DNA from: an uncultured Candidatus Saccharibacteria bacterium
GTDB lineage: Bacteria > Patescibacteriota > Saccharimonadia > Saccharimonadales > Saccharimonadaceae
Assembly: GCA_949063825.1 (NCBI GenBank)
Contig: CARSRA010000013.1
Coordinates: 1-22,624 of the forward strand
Direction: 5' to 3'
Length of the DNA: 22,624 bases
This document shows positions 1 through 7,191 of this stretch, one piece after another. Position numbers and translations under genes: made by a program. Position 1 is the first letter of the stretch. The number at the start of each line of letters is the position of its first letter. The notes under the pieces are model-generated. The model was given only the letters and a program-made list of their open reading frames with translations, was not told the DNA's origin and did no database searches.

Positions 1-1123
1 TCGTAACCTTCTTGATCGATTTAGATGCTTTTTTGGTAGATTTAGACTGTGCTACACGCTTTTTCTTGCCACCGAGCCGATGTTTCTTTTTGGGAACCGA
101 AGCAGTTGAGATAATCTCGCGGGGACGTTCTGGCATAGCGGCAAAATCATCCGCATCAAGCTTTTCGTATTCAACCTCCGCTAACTCGGCTACCCTAACT
201 CGGCTAGGAGACTCCTGCTCTGAACGCGAATTTGCCTTGGACGACTTGTGACGCGCAGACAATGCTAGTGCGGCAGACCGCCCGGCAGCGTCAGTCGCCT
301 GGGGGCCTTTAGCTTTCTTCTTAAAGGCGAGTGTCGCCGAGCGTTCAGTTGTACTAGGAATTACCGGTCCCTGAGCTTTTTTCAGTGTCATTGAAGCCGA
401 GATGTTTGCTGCCTGTGTTACTTCGGCTGGATCTTGAATTTTAGGAGGGGTTTTATAAGTTTTAAAAATCATTTTTGCTAACTCCAAAGGATGTGAAATA
501 TACGGTGCATGTGTCCAATCTGGAAAAACTTCCAAGGTGCTATGGGCAATTTTTTGGTGCATTTTTTCGGCTTGGTGGACGGGCGTAATCGTATCGGCCT
601 CTCCCCAAAGAATCGACGTTGGGACCTTGACGCGCGTGAGATCTAGCTCCTTATCGCTTTCAAGCATATTACTGAGCGTCACTTTCATATTTTTAGGCGC
701 TCGTGCATAATCGCTAGCACCTGTCAACTTATGCCAAACCTTCTCGGCGCCAGGGACTTTTTTAAGAAAACCTAATTTCTTGGAAATACTACGCGTAACG
801 TCGCGCTTGCTCGACACTTCGTAGACACCGGCTGCATCCAGCAAAATCAGGTGCGCTAATTTATTTGGCTTTTCTGTGCAAAGATTCAACAAAATCCGAC
901 CGCCATTACTGTGTCCTAGCGCTACTGCACCATCGGGGATATGACGATCTGCCCAGCGGACGTATTCGCCAATCGTCCACACCTTTTTGGATGGAGCCGT
1001 TAATCCTGGAACATGTAACATTTCTACCTCCAAACCCTGCTTTTTTAGGCTCGCGAGCGTCTTTTCCCAAGGATCGGTCGTATAAGTCCAACCATGGATG
1101 ATATATAACTTTGGTTTTGCCAT
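1..1123 (-). CDS. alpha/beta hydrolase with Lys-rich C-terminal tail (3' end outside window)
   Basis: I translated this by hand on the minus strand; 374 codons are present and the frame runs open off the left edge. The first ~225 residues look like an alpha/beta hydrolase: an early HGW segment (residues 10-12, oxyanion side), a nucleophile elbow GHSNGG with Ser72, a likely acid Asp177 in GEADTITP, and a likely catalytic His205 in WTHAPY. The substrate cannot be deduced. From ~residue 230 the protein changes into a low-complexity tail rich in Lys, Ala and Ser (for example KKKHRLGGKKKRVAQSKSTK near 345-364), which is not part of the hydrolase fold. The start ATG overlaps the upstream TGA by one base (TGATG), so it is probably translationally coupled to the Mur-ligase-like gene. 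There is no signal peptide, so it is probably cytoplasmic. Confidence 0.85.
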   Translation of the reverse strand, partial: MAKPKLYIIHGWTYTTDPWEKTLASLKKQGLEVEMLHVPGLTAPSKKVWTIGEYVRWADRHIPDGAVALGHSNGGRILLNLCTEKPNKLAHLILLDAAGVYEVSSKRDVTRSISKKLGFLKKVPGAEKVWHKLTGASDYARAPKNMKVTLSNMLESDKELDLTRVKVPTSILWGEADTITPVHQAEKMHQKIAHSTLEVFPDWTHAPYISHPLELAKMIFKTYKTPPKIQDPAEVTQAANISASMTLKKAQGPVIPSTTERSATLAFKKKAKGPQATDAAGRSAALALSARHKSSKANSRSEQESPSRVRVAELAEVEYEKLDADDFAAMPERPREIISTASVPKKKHRLGGKKKRVAQSKSTKKASKSIKKVT

Positions 1124-2394
1124 CAATCTAATCCCCACTTCTTGCGACGTTTGACAGCCGCCGGCTCACGTCGAGGTAAAAATTCGGCATCTTTCGGATC
1201 CGCTAGTAACTTCTCGATAATCCACTCTAGATATTGACTGCCCTTGAAAATGATCGTCTCATCCCCATTAGTATGAGCCTCGATGTATTTGAGGGCTTTT
1301 TTAGGATCCAATGTAGTACAAGCTGGTACACCGAGCTCCTTCAGGCGGGGCGCAGTATATTCCTTCGTACGCCGACCGACTAAGACTACCATCTCTGGTT
1401 TTGTATGCGCAATTAGATCAGCTAGCTTACGATGCTCCTCGCCTTCGATTTGACCTTGATCAACAATGTCGCCAATCACGAGCCACTTATGTCCAGCCTT
1501 CATCGCTGCCGTCATCTCTAGAATCGACTGTACGCTAATTAAATGCGCGTTATAACTACTATCAATGATATTGATGCCCTTTTTTCCCTTAAAGAATGAG
1601 CTGCGCCCCGGTGGAACCGCCATATCGCCAAAATCGGTCTTTAGCGGGACTCCTAGATATTCCGTCAACGCTTCAAGCATCAAAAGCTGGACCGCTAGAT
1701 CACGCGGCTGCGGCTGTGAAAAATGAAATGAAGCTGTATCAAAAACGAAATCCGTCCGTGTCGGGTAAACATTGTAACGGTTTAGCTTTTCGGCACTGAA
1801 TTTGCGTACTTTAGCCTTGATATTTTTGACAGCATGCTTCATGGCATCCGAATCTGCATCAATATACACGTATTTAGTGGTATTTTCTGGCAGCGTAGCG
1901 AATTCATGTGCGATCGCAGCATCGAGGCTCTCAAACCTACCATCCTTTACTTCCTGTTCAAACTGGACGGCGTGACTAAGGCCAAACGATACCCACAATG
2001 TCACTTCAGGTTTTAGCCAAGTCGCCAAAAACTCAGTCTCATGTGGGCGCTCTCCATCAATCTCTACTACATAAAACTCCGCTTTGTGCTGATAGTATAG
2101 CGCTCGAATCGGCGCCAGCAAAAACAACTGCAACCAACGCAACTTTGAGCCGCGCACTCCGTCCATACCTAGTAGATCAAATGCTATCCCAAAAGCCGAA
2201 TTTGCATCGTGCGAATAATGCGCACGCTCACCAAGTTCAAACTCAACTAAGTGAAGCATTGTCGTTTTACCAGCAGAGCCAGTCACAGCAATAATTCGCG
2301 GATGCCACCTCCTGAGAGCGAAATTTGCAAAAAACCGGAAATATCGCGCCGCAACAAAATAAAATCGCTTCTTAAAACGCATCGTAAACGTCAT
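1123..2394 (-). CDS. Mur ligase-like ATPase (MurF-like), lacking the N-terminal substrate-binding domain
   Basis: The 423-aa product resembles the central and C-terminal domains of MurF-type ligases, which join amino acids or dipeptides to UDP-MurNAc peptides. The P-loop TGSAGKTT is at residues 38-45. DSSYNAH (278-284) matches the MurF (D)AYNAN motif. GDIVDQG...GEEHRKLADL (308-327) matches the MurF GDM-LELG-HR segment, and FKGSQYLE (383-390) matches KGSR-xxxE. In ordinary MurF about 90-100 residues precede the P-loop; here there are 37, basic and aromatic. An in-frame TAA at 2422-2424 rules out an upstream extension. Domain 1, which binds the UDP-sugar peptide, is therefore missing, and the substrate may differ. 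An extended -10 (2401-2409) ends six bases before the ATG, which supports this start and a leaderless mRNA. A truncated or repurposed MurF, or a MurT-like enzyme, are alternatives. Confidence 0.8.
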   Translation of the reverse strand: MTFTMRFKKRFYFVAARYFRFFANFALRRWHPRIIAVTGSAGKTTMLHLVEFELGERAHYSHDANSAFGIAFDLLGMDGVRGSKLRWLQLFLLAPIRALYYQHKAEFYVVEIDGERPHETEFLATWLKPEVTLWVSFGLSHAVQFEQEVKDGRFESLDAAIAHEFATLPENTTKYVYIDADSDAMKHAVKNIKAKVRKFSAEKLNRYNVYPTRTDFVFDTASFHFSQPQPRDLAVQLLMLEALTEYLGVPLKTDFGDMAVPPGRSSFFKGKKGINIIDSSYNAHLISVQSILEMTAAMKAGHKWLVIGDIVDQGQIEGEEHRKLADLIAHTKPEMVVLVGRRTKEYTAPRLKELGVPACTTLDPKKALKYIEAHTNGDETIIFKGSQYLEWIIEKLLADPKDAEFLPRREPAAVKRRKKWGLD

Positions 2395-2400
2395 AAAATG

Positions 2401-2409
2401 ATTATAGCA
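2401..2409 (-). promoter_or_regulatory. extended -10 promoter of the Mur ligase-like gene, leaderless
   Basis: Minus strand reads TGC-TATAAT, then six bases, then ATG. Starting about seven bases after the -10 puts the transcript 5' end on the A of the ATG. The sequence 17 bases upstream (TAGCCT) is a poor -35, so the TG extension probably compensates. Confidence 0.6.
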
Positions 2410-2445
2410 CGACGGTCCGTTTTAGGCTATTTTTTGGTTTTTCTA

Positions 2446-2474
2446 TTGACTTATTTGAACACTTGTGCTATAAT
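2446..2474 (+). promoter_or_regulatory. sigma-70-type promoter upstream of the FtsX-like gene
   Basis: TTGACT (2446-2451), 17-bp spacer, TATAAT (2469-2474) preceded by TGTGC. The following bases AGAAAGATAGGG match other promoters in the window. Initiation near 2481 would give a leader of about 65 nt. Confidence 0.75.
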
Positions 2475-2507
2475 AGAAAGATAGGGTCATTTTATGTAGA
2501 CTTTCAC

Positions 2508-2535
2508 TTGTATACCTAAGCATTAGTAGTATAAT
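2508..2535 (+). promoter_or_regulatory. second, proximal promoter candidate of the FtsX-like gene
   Basis: TTGTAT (2508-2513), 16-bp spacer, TATAAT (2530-2535). It lies ten bases before the ATG at 2546, giving a leader of only 3-4 nt. There is no Shine-Dalgarno sequence, which fits near-leaderless translation from this site. Confidence 0.4.
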
Positions 2536-2545
2536 TAGCATAGAT

Positions 2546-3862
2546 ATGCCAAAAAATCAGCGTTCCGCTCCGAAACCAACAATTATCAAACAGAGTGTCG
2601 GTCTAATGCGCACAAAACTTAAATCCACTATCGCATTAATTTTTGGACTGGGCCTAGTTTTCGGGCTACTGATAGCAGCGAATTTGTGGCTGCGTGGGCT
2701 CAGTGATACTTATGCAGAAATCGCAGGACAAGCGACAGATGGCAGAGTAATCTTACTCGCTACGACTGGCACGGAACGCGAAATAGGTCCTGACGATGCG
2801 CCAGTGCTCATGGACCGTGAAGAGATGATTCAAGACCTCGAGCAAAACGGTGGTAAAATCATTGGTAATACGGAATTTTATGGTCAATATGGCAGCGTCG
2901 TAGTCCCAACAGATTTACTATCCCGGGATCTATCCCAGCTGGACCTTTCTAATGCGCCTGAAGATGCTACACCCGTATTGATATCGACTTATCTTGGCGA
3001 ACAGCTACTTGATACAAATTTCCCATCAAAATATACCAATACGACAGACAAAGTCGCCGACTATAGAACTTACCGCGCCGAACTTCTCGGTCAAACTTTT
3101 ACTGATCATTTTGGTGTCAAATATTATATTGCCGGTTTTGCTCCGACCAATTTTCATACCGACAATCTATCTTTTAGCGCACTCGAACGAGCAAATGTGA
3201 GTTTGCTAAATCCCCTACTCCAGCTAATTCGTTTCCCCGATACTCCGACTATCGTACTCGACCAAAAAAGCGGCAATAATAAGAATAGCGACATCGATAG
3301 TCTCTTGGTCAGTTTTAAAAATCCTGCGGATGCCTATTATTATTTCCGGCACGGACATGGGATCTTCCCAAATTTTGATGCAGCTGGACGTAAATACTAC
3401 ATCGACATCGTCGCCGGCATGTCTCCGGAAATCACCTACTTAATCCGTGGTCTCGAAAATATTATCGGCATGATCACCGCTATTATTTTGATTATCACGC
3501 TGATTATCTTAGCTCTTAAACTTCGAGGTAGCCTAAAACAAAATCCAAACGAAATAGCTAAGTATCGCAAGCAAGGCGTTTCTTGGAAACAAATTCGAGC
3601 GTCTTTTGTTTGCTACTATTTTATCAGTATGATTTTTGCGACAGTCCTAGCCTTTGGAGTTGGTTTACTCATAGTCTTCATATTCAATATAGTGAATCAA
3701 GATCTACTCAATACGCAATTTTTATTGGGCTTCAGTCTTGACGCAGCTCCGAGAGTAATGTATTATGGTTTCGGAATACGAACGCTGATATTATTAATTT
3801 TAATTCCTATAACCGGAGTACTTGCAGCCTGGCTTGGAACTGGTAAGATCAACGAGAAATGA
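2546..3862 (+). CDS. FtsX/MacB-type membrane protein without adjacent ATPase
   Basis: 438 aa with one N-terminal membrane helix (~27-49), a large extracytoplasmic region (~50-300), and three C-terminal helices (~303-326, 352-380, 411-431). This one-plus-three topology is that of FtsX/MacB family permeases. The cytoplasmic loop after helix 2 contains KYRKQGVSWKQI (339-350), which resembles the coupling segment with which these permeases touch their ABC ATPase. No ABC ATPase gene is adjacent; the only one in the window is a self-contained exporter 6.7 kb away. The stop overlaps the start of the HD hydrolase by 4 nt (ATGA), so the two are one operon. A role in transport or mechanotransmission at the envelope is inferred from topology only. 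The start has no Shine-Dalgarno site. Confidence 0.65.
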   Translation: MPKNQRSAPKPTIIKQSVGLMRTKLKSTIALIFGLGLVFGLLIAANLWLRGLSDTYAEIAGQATDGRVILLATTGTEREIGPDDAPVLMDREEMIQDLEQNGGKIIGNTEFYGQYGSVVVPTDLLSRDLSQLDLSNAPEDATPVLISTYLGEQLLDTNFPSKYTNTTDKVADYRTYRAELLGQTFTDHFGVKYYIAGFAPTNFHTDNLSFSALERANVSLLNPLLQLIRFPDTPTIVLDQKSGNNKNSDIDSLLVSFKNPADAYYYFRHGHGIFPNFDAAGRKYYIDIVAGMSPEITYLIRGLENIIGMITAIILIITLIILALKLRGSLKQNPNEIAKYRKQGVSWKQIRASFVCYYFISMIFATVLAFGVGLLIVFIFNIVNQDLLNTQFLLGFSLDAAPRVMYYGFGIRTLILLILIPITGVLAAWLGTGKINEK

Positions 3863-4638
3863 TTGACTTAGATAAAGCAAAAAGATATTTTTATAAATAC
3901 ACCGATCGCTATGATGCAAATGTGCCGAGGGTTCGCCTTAAAATTACTCATATCGAACAGGTTGCGGCTAATTCCCGCAAGATCTCTCAGCTGATCGGTC
4001 TATCCGAAGAATGCCAAAATCTCGCTGAGTTAATTGGTTGGTTGCATGATATTGGTCGTTTTGAACAAGTGAAAGTATATAACACTTTCTCAGACCGCCA
4101 AAGCGTCAATCATGCCCAAAAGAGCGTAGAAGTTTTATTTCAGGATCATGAAATTCGTAATTTTATCATACCTAATCAGTACGACCATATTATCGAATGT
4201 GCAATTTCCAACCACAATAAACTGCAGATCGATACTGGACTATCTGAACAAGAAAAATTATTCTGTCAAATAATCCGTGATGCCGACAAGTTAGACATTT
4301 TCAGGGCCAACTTGACTGAACGGCTAGAGGATCTAGTACACCTAGAGACCGACGATGTTTCTGCGGAGATACTTAGTCCCGAATTCTACCAAACCTTCCA
4401 CAACCAAAGGCCACTCAAGTTCGCCGATTGCAAAACTAATATGGATTTCCTTGTCTGTATTTTGGCATTTATTTATGATTTTAATTTTAGGGAGAGCCTT
4501 GGAATTATCGCGGAGCAAGATTACATTTCTAAGATTATTGAGCGAATTAATGCCAAGGATCCGTCCACACACAAGCAGATGGCAGAGCTCGGAGTATACG
4601 CAAATGAATATATCGAAAACAAGATCAAATCTCCGTAA
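3859..4638 (+). CDS. HD-domain metal-dependent phosphohydrolase
   Basis: 259 aa, soluble. The HD-superfamily metal ligands are visible in order: His31 (THIEQV), His63-Asp64 (WLHDIGRFEQ), His85 (NHAQKS), His119 (SNHN), and Asp141/Asp143 (RDADKLD). HD proteins hydrolyse phosphate esters, often of nucleotides; the substrate here cannot be read from sequence. A tail of ~100 residues after the HD core is not recognised. Its ATG lies inside the ATGA overlap with the FtsX-like gene, indicating translational coupling. There is no clear hairpin terminator downstream before the next promoter at 4708. Confidence 0.85.
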   Translation: MIDLDKAKRYFYKYTDRYDANVPRVRLKITHIEQVAANSRKISQLIGLSEECQNLAELIGWLHDIGRFEQVKVYNTFSDRQSVNHAQKSVEVLFQDHEIRNFIIPNQYDHIIECAISNHNKLQIDTGLSEQEKLFCQIIRDADKLDIFRANLTERLEDLVHLETDDVSAEILSPEFYQTFHNQRPLKFADCKTNMDFLVCILAFIYDFNFRESLGIIAEQDYISKIIERINAKDPSTHKQMAELGVYANEYIENKIKSP

Positions 4639-4707
4639 AAAACTAAAACCGAAAATTGCAAATTCCTGCCCCTGCCATATCATATCTCAAAACTAAGCAT
4701 TTAACCA

Positions 4708-4736
4708 TTGACTTTTTGGGAAAAGTATGCTACAAT
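4708..4736 (+). promoter_or_regulatory. promoter of the secreted lysozyme-like gene
   Basis: TTGACT (4708-4713), 17-bp spacer, TACAAT (4731-4736) with TGC before it, followed by AGAGAGATGGGG. Initiation is expected near 4743. Confidence 0.75.
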
Positions 4737-4742
4737 AGAGAG

Positions 4743-4759
4743 ATGGGGTAATGCCCCAT
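4743..4759 (+). promoter_or_regulatory. small hairpin at the expected mRNA 5' end
   Basis: ATGGGG (4743-4748), loop TAATG, CCCCAT (4754-4759). A six-pair stem right at the predicted transcript start may protect the 5' end; this role is inferred. About 57 nt separate it from the start codon. Confidence 0.4.
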
Positions 4760-4816
4760 TGAAGCTTAATAACTGGATTGATTTTGACTATGCGATAAAT
4801 GAAAAGGGGGATAAAA

Positions 4817-5743
4817 ATGAAGAAAAAGAAAAAGGATAAATGCCAATACCGTGCGGTTTTAATTATCCTGGGGATGTTATTTATGTCCCAAATTCAAAGT
4901 GATAACGGATCAGCTCTAGCGCAAACACCGGCGTCGGTGGGTCCAAATCGTTTAACCGGGTTAATGGTCAGTGGCAACTGGCGACTACCAGTCGCAGGCA
5001 TCGCCGCAACTTTATATAATAATTTGGAGGCGGCTCAAAATCTGACGAATGTCGAAGCAGCCGCCGTATCAGAGGGTGATCCTGAGCCACGTGCGACTCA
5101 TACGCTTTGGCTTGGATGGACCAAGTTTGAGAGCGGAGGAGATTCGTGGTCTCAAATTGGCGGCGATGATGGGCATGCTTATGGTCGCTATCAATTCGAC
5201 GATCGTCATTGTCTAGCGGAATTTTTCCGCTATTGCGTTAACACGGATCCGGACAACTATGAGGCTTTTACTACCTTCTATCATGTAGATGGTAATGGGA
5301 AAGCTCATATAAAAAATACTGAGCTAGTCGCTCGGGATTGGCAATGGATATGTTTCCTGCAAGGAGAAGACTTTCATGCCATGCAGACTAGATTTGCGGT
5401 TGAATATTACTATGTGGCCGCAGTAAATAGCCTGTTGCAGGCCGGTGTCGAGGTGGGAGGCTATAGTCCGATCTTGCACGGCACAATTTTAAGTCTAGCA
5501 ATTCGGGATGGAATCTACGCATCAGATCTGACAGCGATAATCGATACGTATTATCCCGGTATCGACGAAGAGACTTGGTTAATCGAAATATACTCTGCCG
5601 AAGCCGACAAGCATCCAGACCAGGCTGAACGTTGGGTTCAGAACCAGATGGAAGCTGCCTTATCGGCAGTCGCCGACTATGCAACATCGCCTGATGGCAT
5701 AGACTTAAGTACATATAATATCGAAACGATCCAGTTATGGTAA
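4817..5743 (+). CDS. secreted lysozyme-like (transglycosylase-type) protein
   Basis: I chose the ATG at 4817 because GGGGG (4806-4810) lies six bases upstream; an in-frame ATG at 4799 lacks a ribosome site. The 308-aa product has a Lys-rich start, a hydrophobic stretch (~13-24) and a likely signal cleavage near ALAQ-TPA (~36). The core WTKFESGGDSW (~101-111) followed by GGDDGHAYGRYQFDD (~115-129) has the catalytic-Glu ESGG plus YGxYQF pattern of lysozyme-like transglycosylases; Glu105 would be the acid. A later segment, HGTILSLAIRDG, resembles the conserved helix of that fold. Peptidoglycan cleavage outside the cell is inferred, either for remodelling its own wall or acting on a host cell. 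It is monocistronic, with its own promoter and terminator. Confidence 0.7.
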   Translation: MKKKKKDKCQYRAVLIILGMLFMSQIQSDNGSALAQTPASVGPNRLTGLMVSGNWRLPVAGIAATLYNNLEAAQNLTNVEAAAVSEGDPEPRATHTLWLGWTKFESGGDSWSQIGGDDGHAYGRYQFDDRHCLAEFFRYCVNTDPDNYEAFTTFYHVDGNGKAHIKNTELVARDWQWICFLQGEDFHAMQTRFAVEYYYVAAVNSLLQAGVEVGGYSPILHGTILSLAIRDGIYASDLTAIIDTYYPGIDEETWLIEIYSAEADKHPDQAERWVQNQMEAALSAVADYATSPDGIDLSTYNIETIQLW

Positions 5744-5747
5744 TACC

Positions 5748-5771
5748 AGGCGCCAACTTTGGCGCCTTTTT
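5748..5771 (+). terminator. intrinsic terminator after the lysozyme-like gene
   Basis: AGGCGCCAA (5748-5756) pairs with TTGGCGCCT (5759-5767), followed by a T run to 5771. It starts five bases after the stop codon. Confidence 0.9.
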
Positions 5772-5796
5772 GCTTTCTTACTATCTCCGTAAGGAC

Positions 5797-5825
5797 TTGA
5801 TACTAGCTTTTTAGCGTGGTACAAT
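5797..5825 (+). promoter_or_regulatory. promoter of tRNA-Thr
   Basis: TTGATA (5797-5802), 17-bp spacer, TACAAT (5820-5825). The tRNA begins at 5834, so the 5' leader is very short. Confidence 0.75.
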
Positions 5826-5833
5826 ATCTCTGT

Positions 5834-5908
<75 letters not shown>

Positions 5909-5919
5909 AGTCGACTAAA

Positions 5920-5951
5920 AAAGATCAGCCGTCCCTGCACGTCTGATCTTT
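5920..5951 (-). terminator. bidirectional hairpin between tRNA-Thr and the membrane protein gene
   Basis: AAAGATCAG (5920-5928) pairs with CTGATCTTT (5943-5951). Read on the minus strand it is followed by a run of six T, so it is a good terminator for the gene ending at 5978. On the plus strand it can also end the tRNA-Thr transcript, with a shorter T tail. Confidence 0.8.
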
Positions 5952-5977
5952 ATTGTTATATATTACATGCCTTTAGA

Positions 5978-6670
5978 CTATTTCTTAGCTGATTTTTCGT
6001 TCAAATTTTTCTCAAAATCTTGATAATTGACATAAACGAAAGCTAAATCCTCTACCAAGCGTGCGTCTAGTTCAGCCTGCGAGCCATTCACGCGCAGAGA
6101 AATCGCCTTACCGATCACAATCGGAGCAAGCAAAGCCAAGCTAAAAGCAAATGCCGAGCCAAACATTCCGATGAATCGCTGCACATTGACTCCGCCCAGC
6201 TCATCATCATAAGCCAAAATCACAATCGAAGCCAGCGCGATCACCGCCGTCGCGAGCCACTCTAATAGGCTGCCTTTATCGGCTACTGGCATCTTGCGTT
6301 CAAAATACTCTAGCGCTGTCTTGATATCATCGCGGGTGGTCAAATTATATTTTCTAAGGTCTACGATTAATTTCTCGATCCGGTGTTTGTCATCAGTATT
6401 AGTATAAATTTCGCGCCTAGTGTATTGCGGAGTCTTTTGCGGCAATTTCTTGCGCTCACGATGATAATCCTGAAAGAAAAATAATGCCACCAAAACCGCC
6501 AGCGCAGCCACTACTGCACCATAAACAAGCCAACGATTCCATTTTAATAAGAAATCAGCCGCCAAAGCAAGCGATAACACTACTACCGCCCACGGCCAAT
6601 AGTAGCTCTTGAAGCGATGATCTAGCTCCGTGAGATTCTTTTTGTATTCTCGCTCGATATCACTAAACAC
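5978..6670 (-). CDS. four-helix membrane protein of unknown function
   Basis: 230 aa from a GTG start, which is chosen because AGGAGG (6675-6680 on the plus map) sits four bases upstream. Predicted membrane helices are ~25-42, 47-66, 134-153 and 165-187, arranged as two hairpins separated by a charged segment (67-133) that includes a basic stretch and a helical part (HRIEKLIVDLRKYNLTTRDD). Both termini are charged and probably cytoplasmic. I recognise no family and no catalytic motif. It is monocistronic with its own extended -10 promoter and terminator, and it is divergent from tRNA-Ala. Confidence 0.8.
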   Translation of the reverse strand: MFSDIEREYKKNLTELDHRFKSYYWPWAVVVLSLALAADFLLKWNRWLVYGAVVAALAVLVALFFFQDYHRERKKLPQKTPQYTRREIYTNTDDKHRIEKLIVDLRKYNLTTRDDIKTALEYFERKMPVADKGSLLEWLATAVIALASIVILAYDDELGGVNVQRFIGMFGSAFAFSLALLAPIVIGKAISLRVNGSQAELDARLVEDLAFVYVNYQDFEKNLNEKSAKK

Positions 6671-6688
6671 AGCTCCTCCTTTTGATCC

Positions 6689-6697
6689 ATTGTATCA
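6689..6697 (-). promoter_or_regulatory. extended -10 promoter of the four-helix membrane protein gene
   Basis: Minus strand reads TGA-TACAAT. Initiation near 6682 leaves a leader of ~12 nt containing the Shine-Dalgarno site. No good -35 is seen. Confidence 0.55.
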
Positions 6698-6715
6698 TAA
6701 AACTATATGAAAATA

Positions 6716-6743
6716 TTGCTGATCACTAATTTTCTGATATAAT
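6716..6743 (+). promoter_or_regulatory. promoter of tRNA-Ala
   Basis: TTGCTG (6716-6721), 16-bp spacer ending in TGA, TATAAT (6738-6743), ten bases before the tRNA. Confidence 0.65.
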
Positions 6744-6753
6744 AACAGGTAAT

Positions 6754-6829
6754 GGGGACGTAGCTCACCTGGTAGAGCGCAGCATTCGCATTGCTGAGGT
6801 AGTCGGTTCAAGTCCGATCGTCTCCACCA
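6754..6829 (+). tRNA. tRNA-Ala (anticodon CGC)
   Basis: Acceptor GGGGACG/CGTCTCC contains the G3-U70 wobble pair, the main alanine identity element. The D stem is GCTC/GAGC. The anticodon stem CAGCA/TGCTG encloses loop TTCGCAT (anticodon CGC). CCA is encoded at 6827-6829. Confidence 0.95.
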
Positions 6830-6842
6830 GAAAGTTCTTACT

Positions 6843-6877
6843 CCAACCCTTACCAAAAAAATTTGATAAGCGGTTGG
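6843..6877. repeat. imperfect hairpin just downstream of tRNA-Ala
   Basis: CCAACC+CTTA (6843-6852) pairs with TAAG+GGTTGG (6867-6877) with a single bulged C. It begins 14 bases after the tRNA 3' end and encloses an A-rich loop. It may end the tRNA transcript together with the next repeat. Confidence 0.45.
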
Positions 6878-6888
6878 GCATTGAGGAT

Positions 6889-6922
6889 AAGAAGTCCATG
6901 AACATCTGTTCATGGACTTCTT
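6889..6922. repeat. perfect 16-bp inverted repeat with 2-bp centre
   Basis: AAGAAGTCCATGAACA (6889-6904) and TGTTCATGGACTTCTT (6907-6922) are exact reverse complements. The tail after it is pyrimidine-rich (TTCTTCGTTGTC) rather than a clean T run. It could be a tRNA terminator or a recombination remnant beside the broken surface-protein piece. Confidence 0.8.
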
Positions 6923-6963
6923 CGTTGTCTATAGATGAGTTTAATTGTATCAAATCGTCCTTG

Positions 6964-7191
6964 ACTGGCCCTACTAAGCTCCGAAGTTCTCCCCTCAACT
7001 TTGCCTACACTGGTCATTATTATTATAATTCAGGATCATTGCTTGGGGAGACTTCGTTTGGTCGGATCTGGTCTCGTACAACGAGTGGTTCTTTGGCCGC
7101 TTACAACCTGTTTTTTGGTGCTGACGAGGTTAATCCGCAAAACACTAATCTTCGTGGTACTGGTTACCCCCTACGCTGCACCGTGAAGTAG
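6964..7191 (+). pseudogene. C-terminal remnant of a secreted surface protein (FISUMP-like end)
   Basis: The last ~75 codons of a reading frame ending at 7191 (…SFGRIWSRTTSGSLAAYNLF… then PQNTNLRGTGYPLRCTVK) resemble the C-terminal end of Fibrobacter succinogenes-type paralogous domain surface proteins, which often end in a GxSVRC-like motif. The frame continues upstream only to ~6874, through the inverted repeat and without homology. There is no signal peptide, promoter or ribosome site. I read it as the broken end of a much larger gene, or a silent cassette. The family match is from memory of the pattern, not a search. Confidence 0.55.

Noticed and set aside
12..1101. Short plus-strand frames and one short minus-strand frame across the left end
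   Set aside because: They are shadows of the alpha/beta hydrolase, whose frame is continuous and has a catalytic triad.
4342..4696. Two 113-codon frames, one on each strand, at the end of the HD gene
   Set aside because: Both overlap the HD-domain gene in other frames, lack ribosome sites and resemble no family.
6889..6922. CRISPR-like or transposon-end interpretation of the 16-bp inverted repeat
   Set aside because: There is a single copy, no direct repeats or spacers, and no transposase gene nearby.
6765..6998. Minus-strand frame of 77 codons ending in GLEPTTSAMRMLRSTR
   Set aside because: The tail is the well-known artefact from translating the antisense strand of a tRNA gene; it overlaps tRNA-Ala and has no ribosome site.
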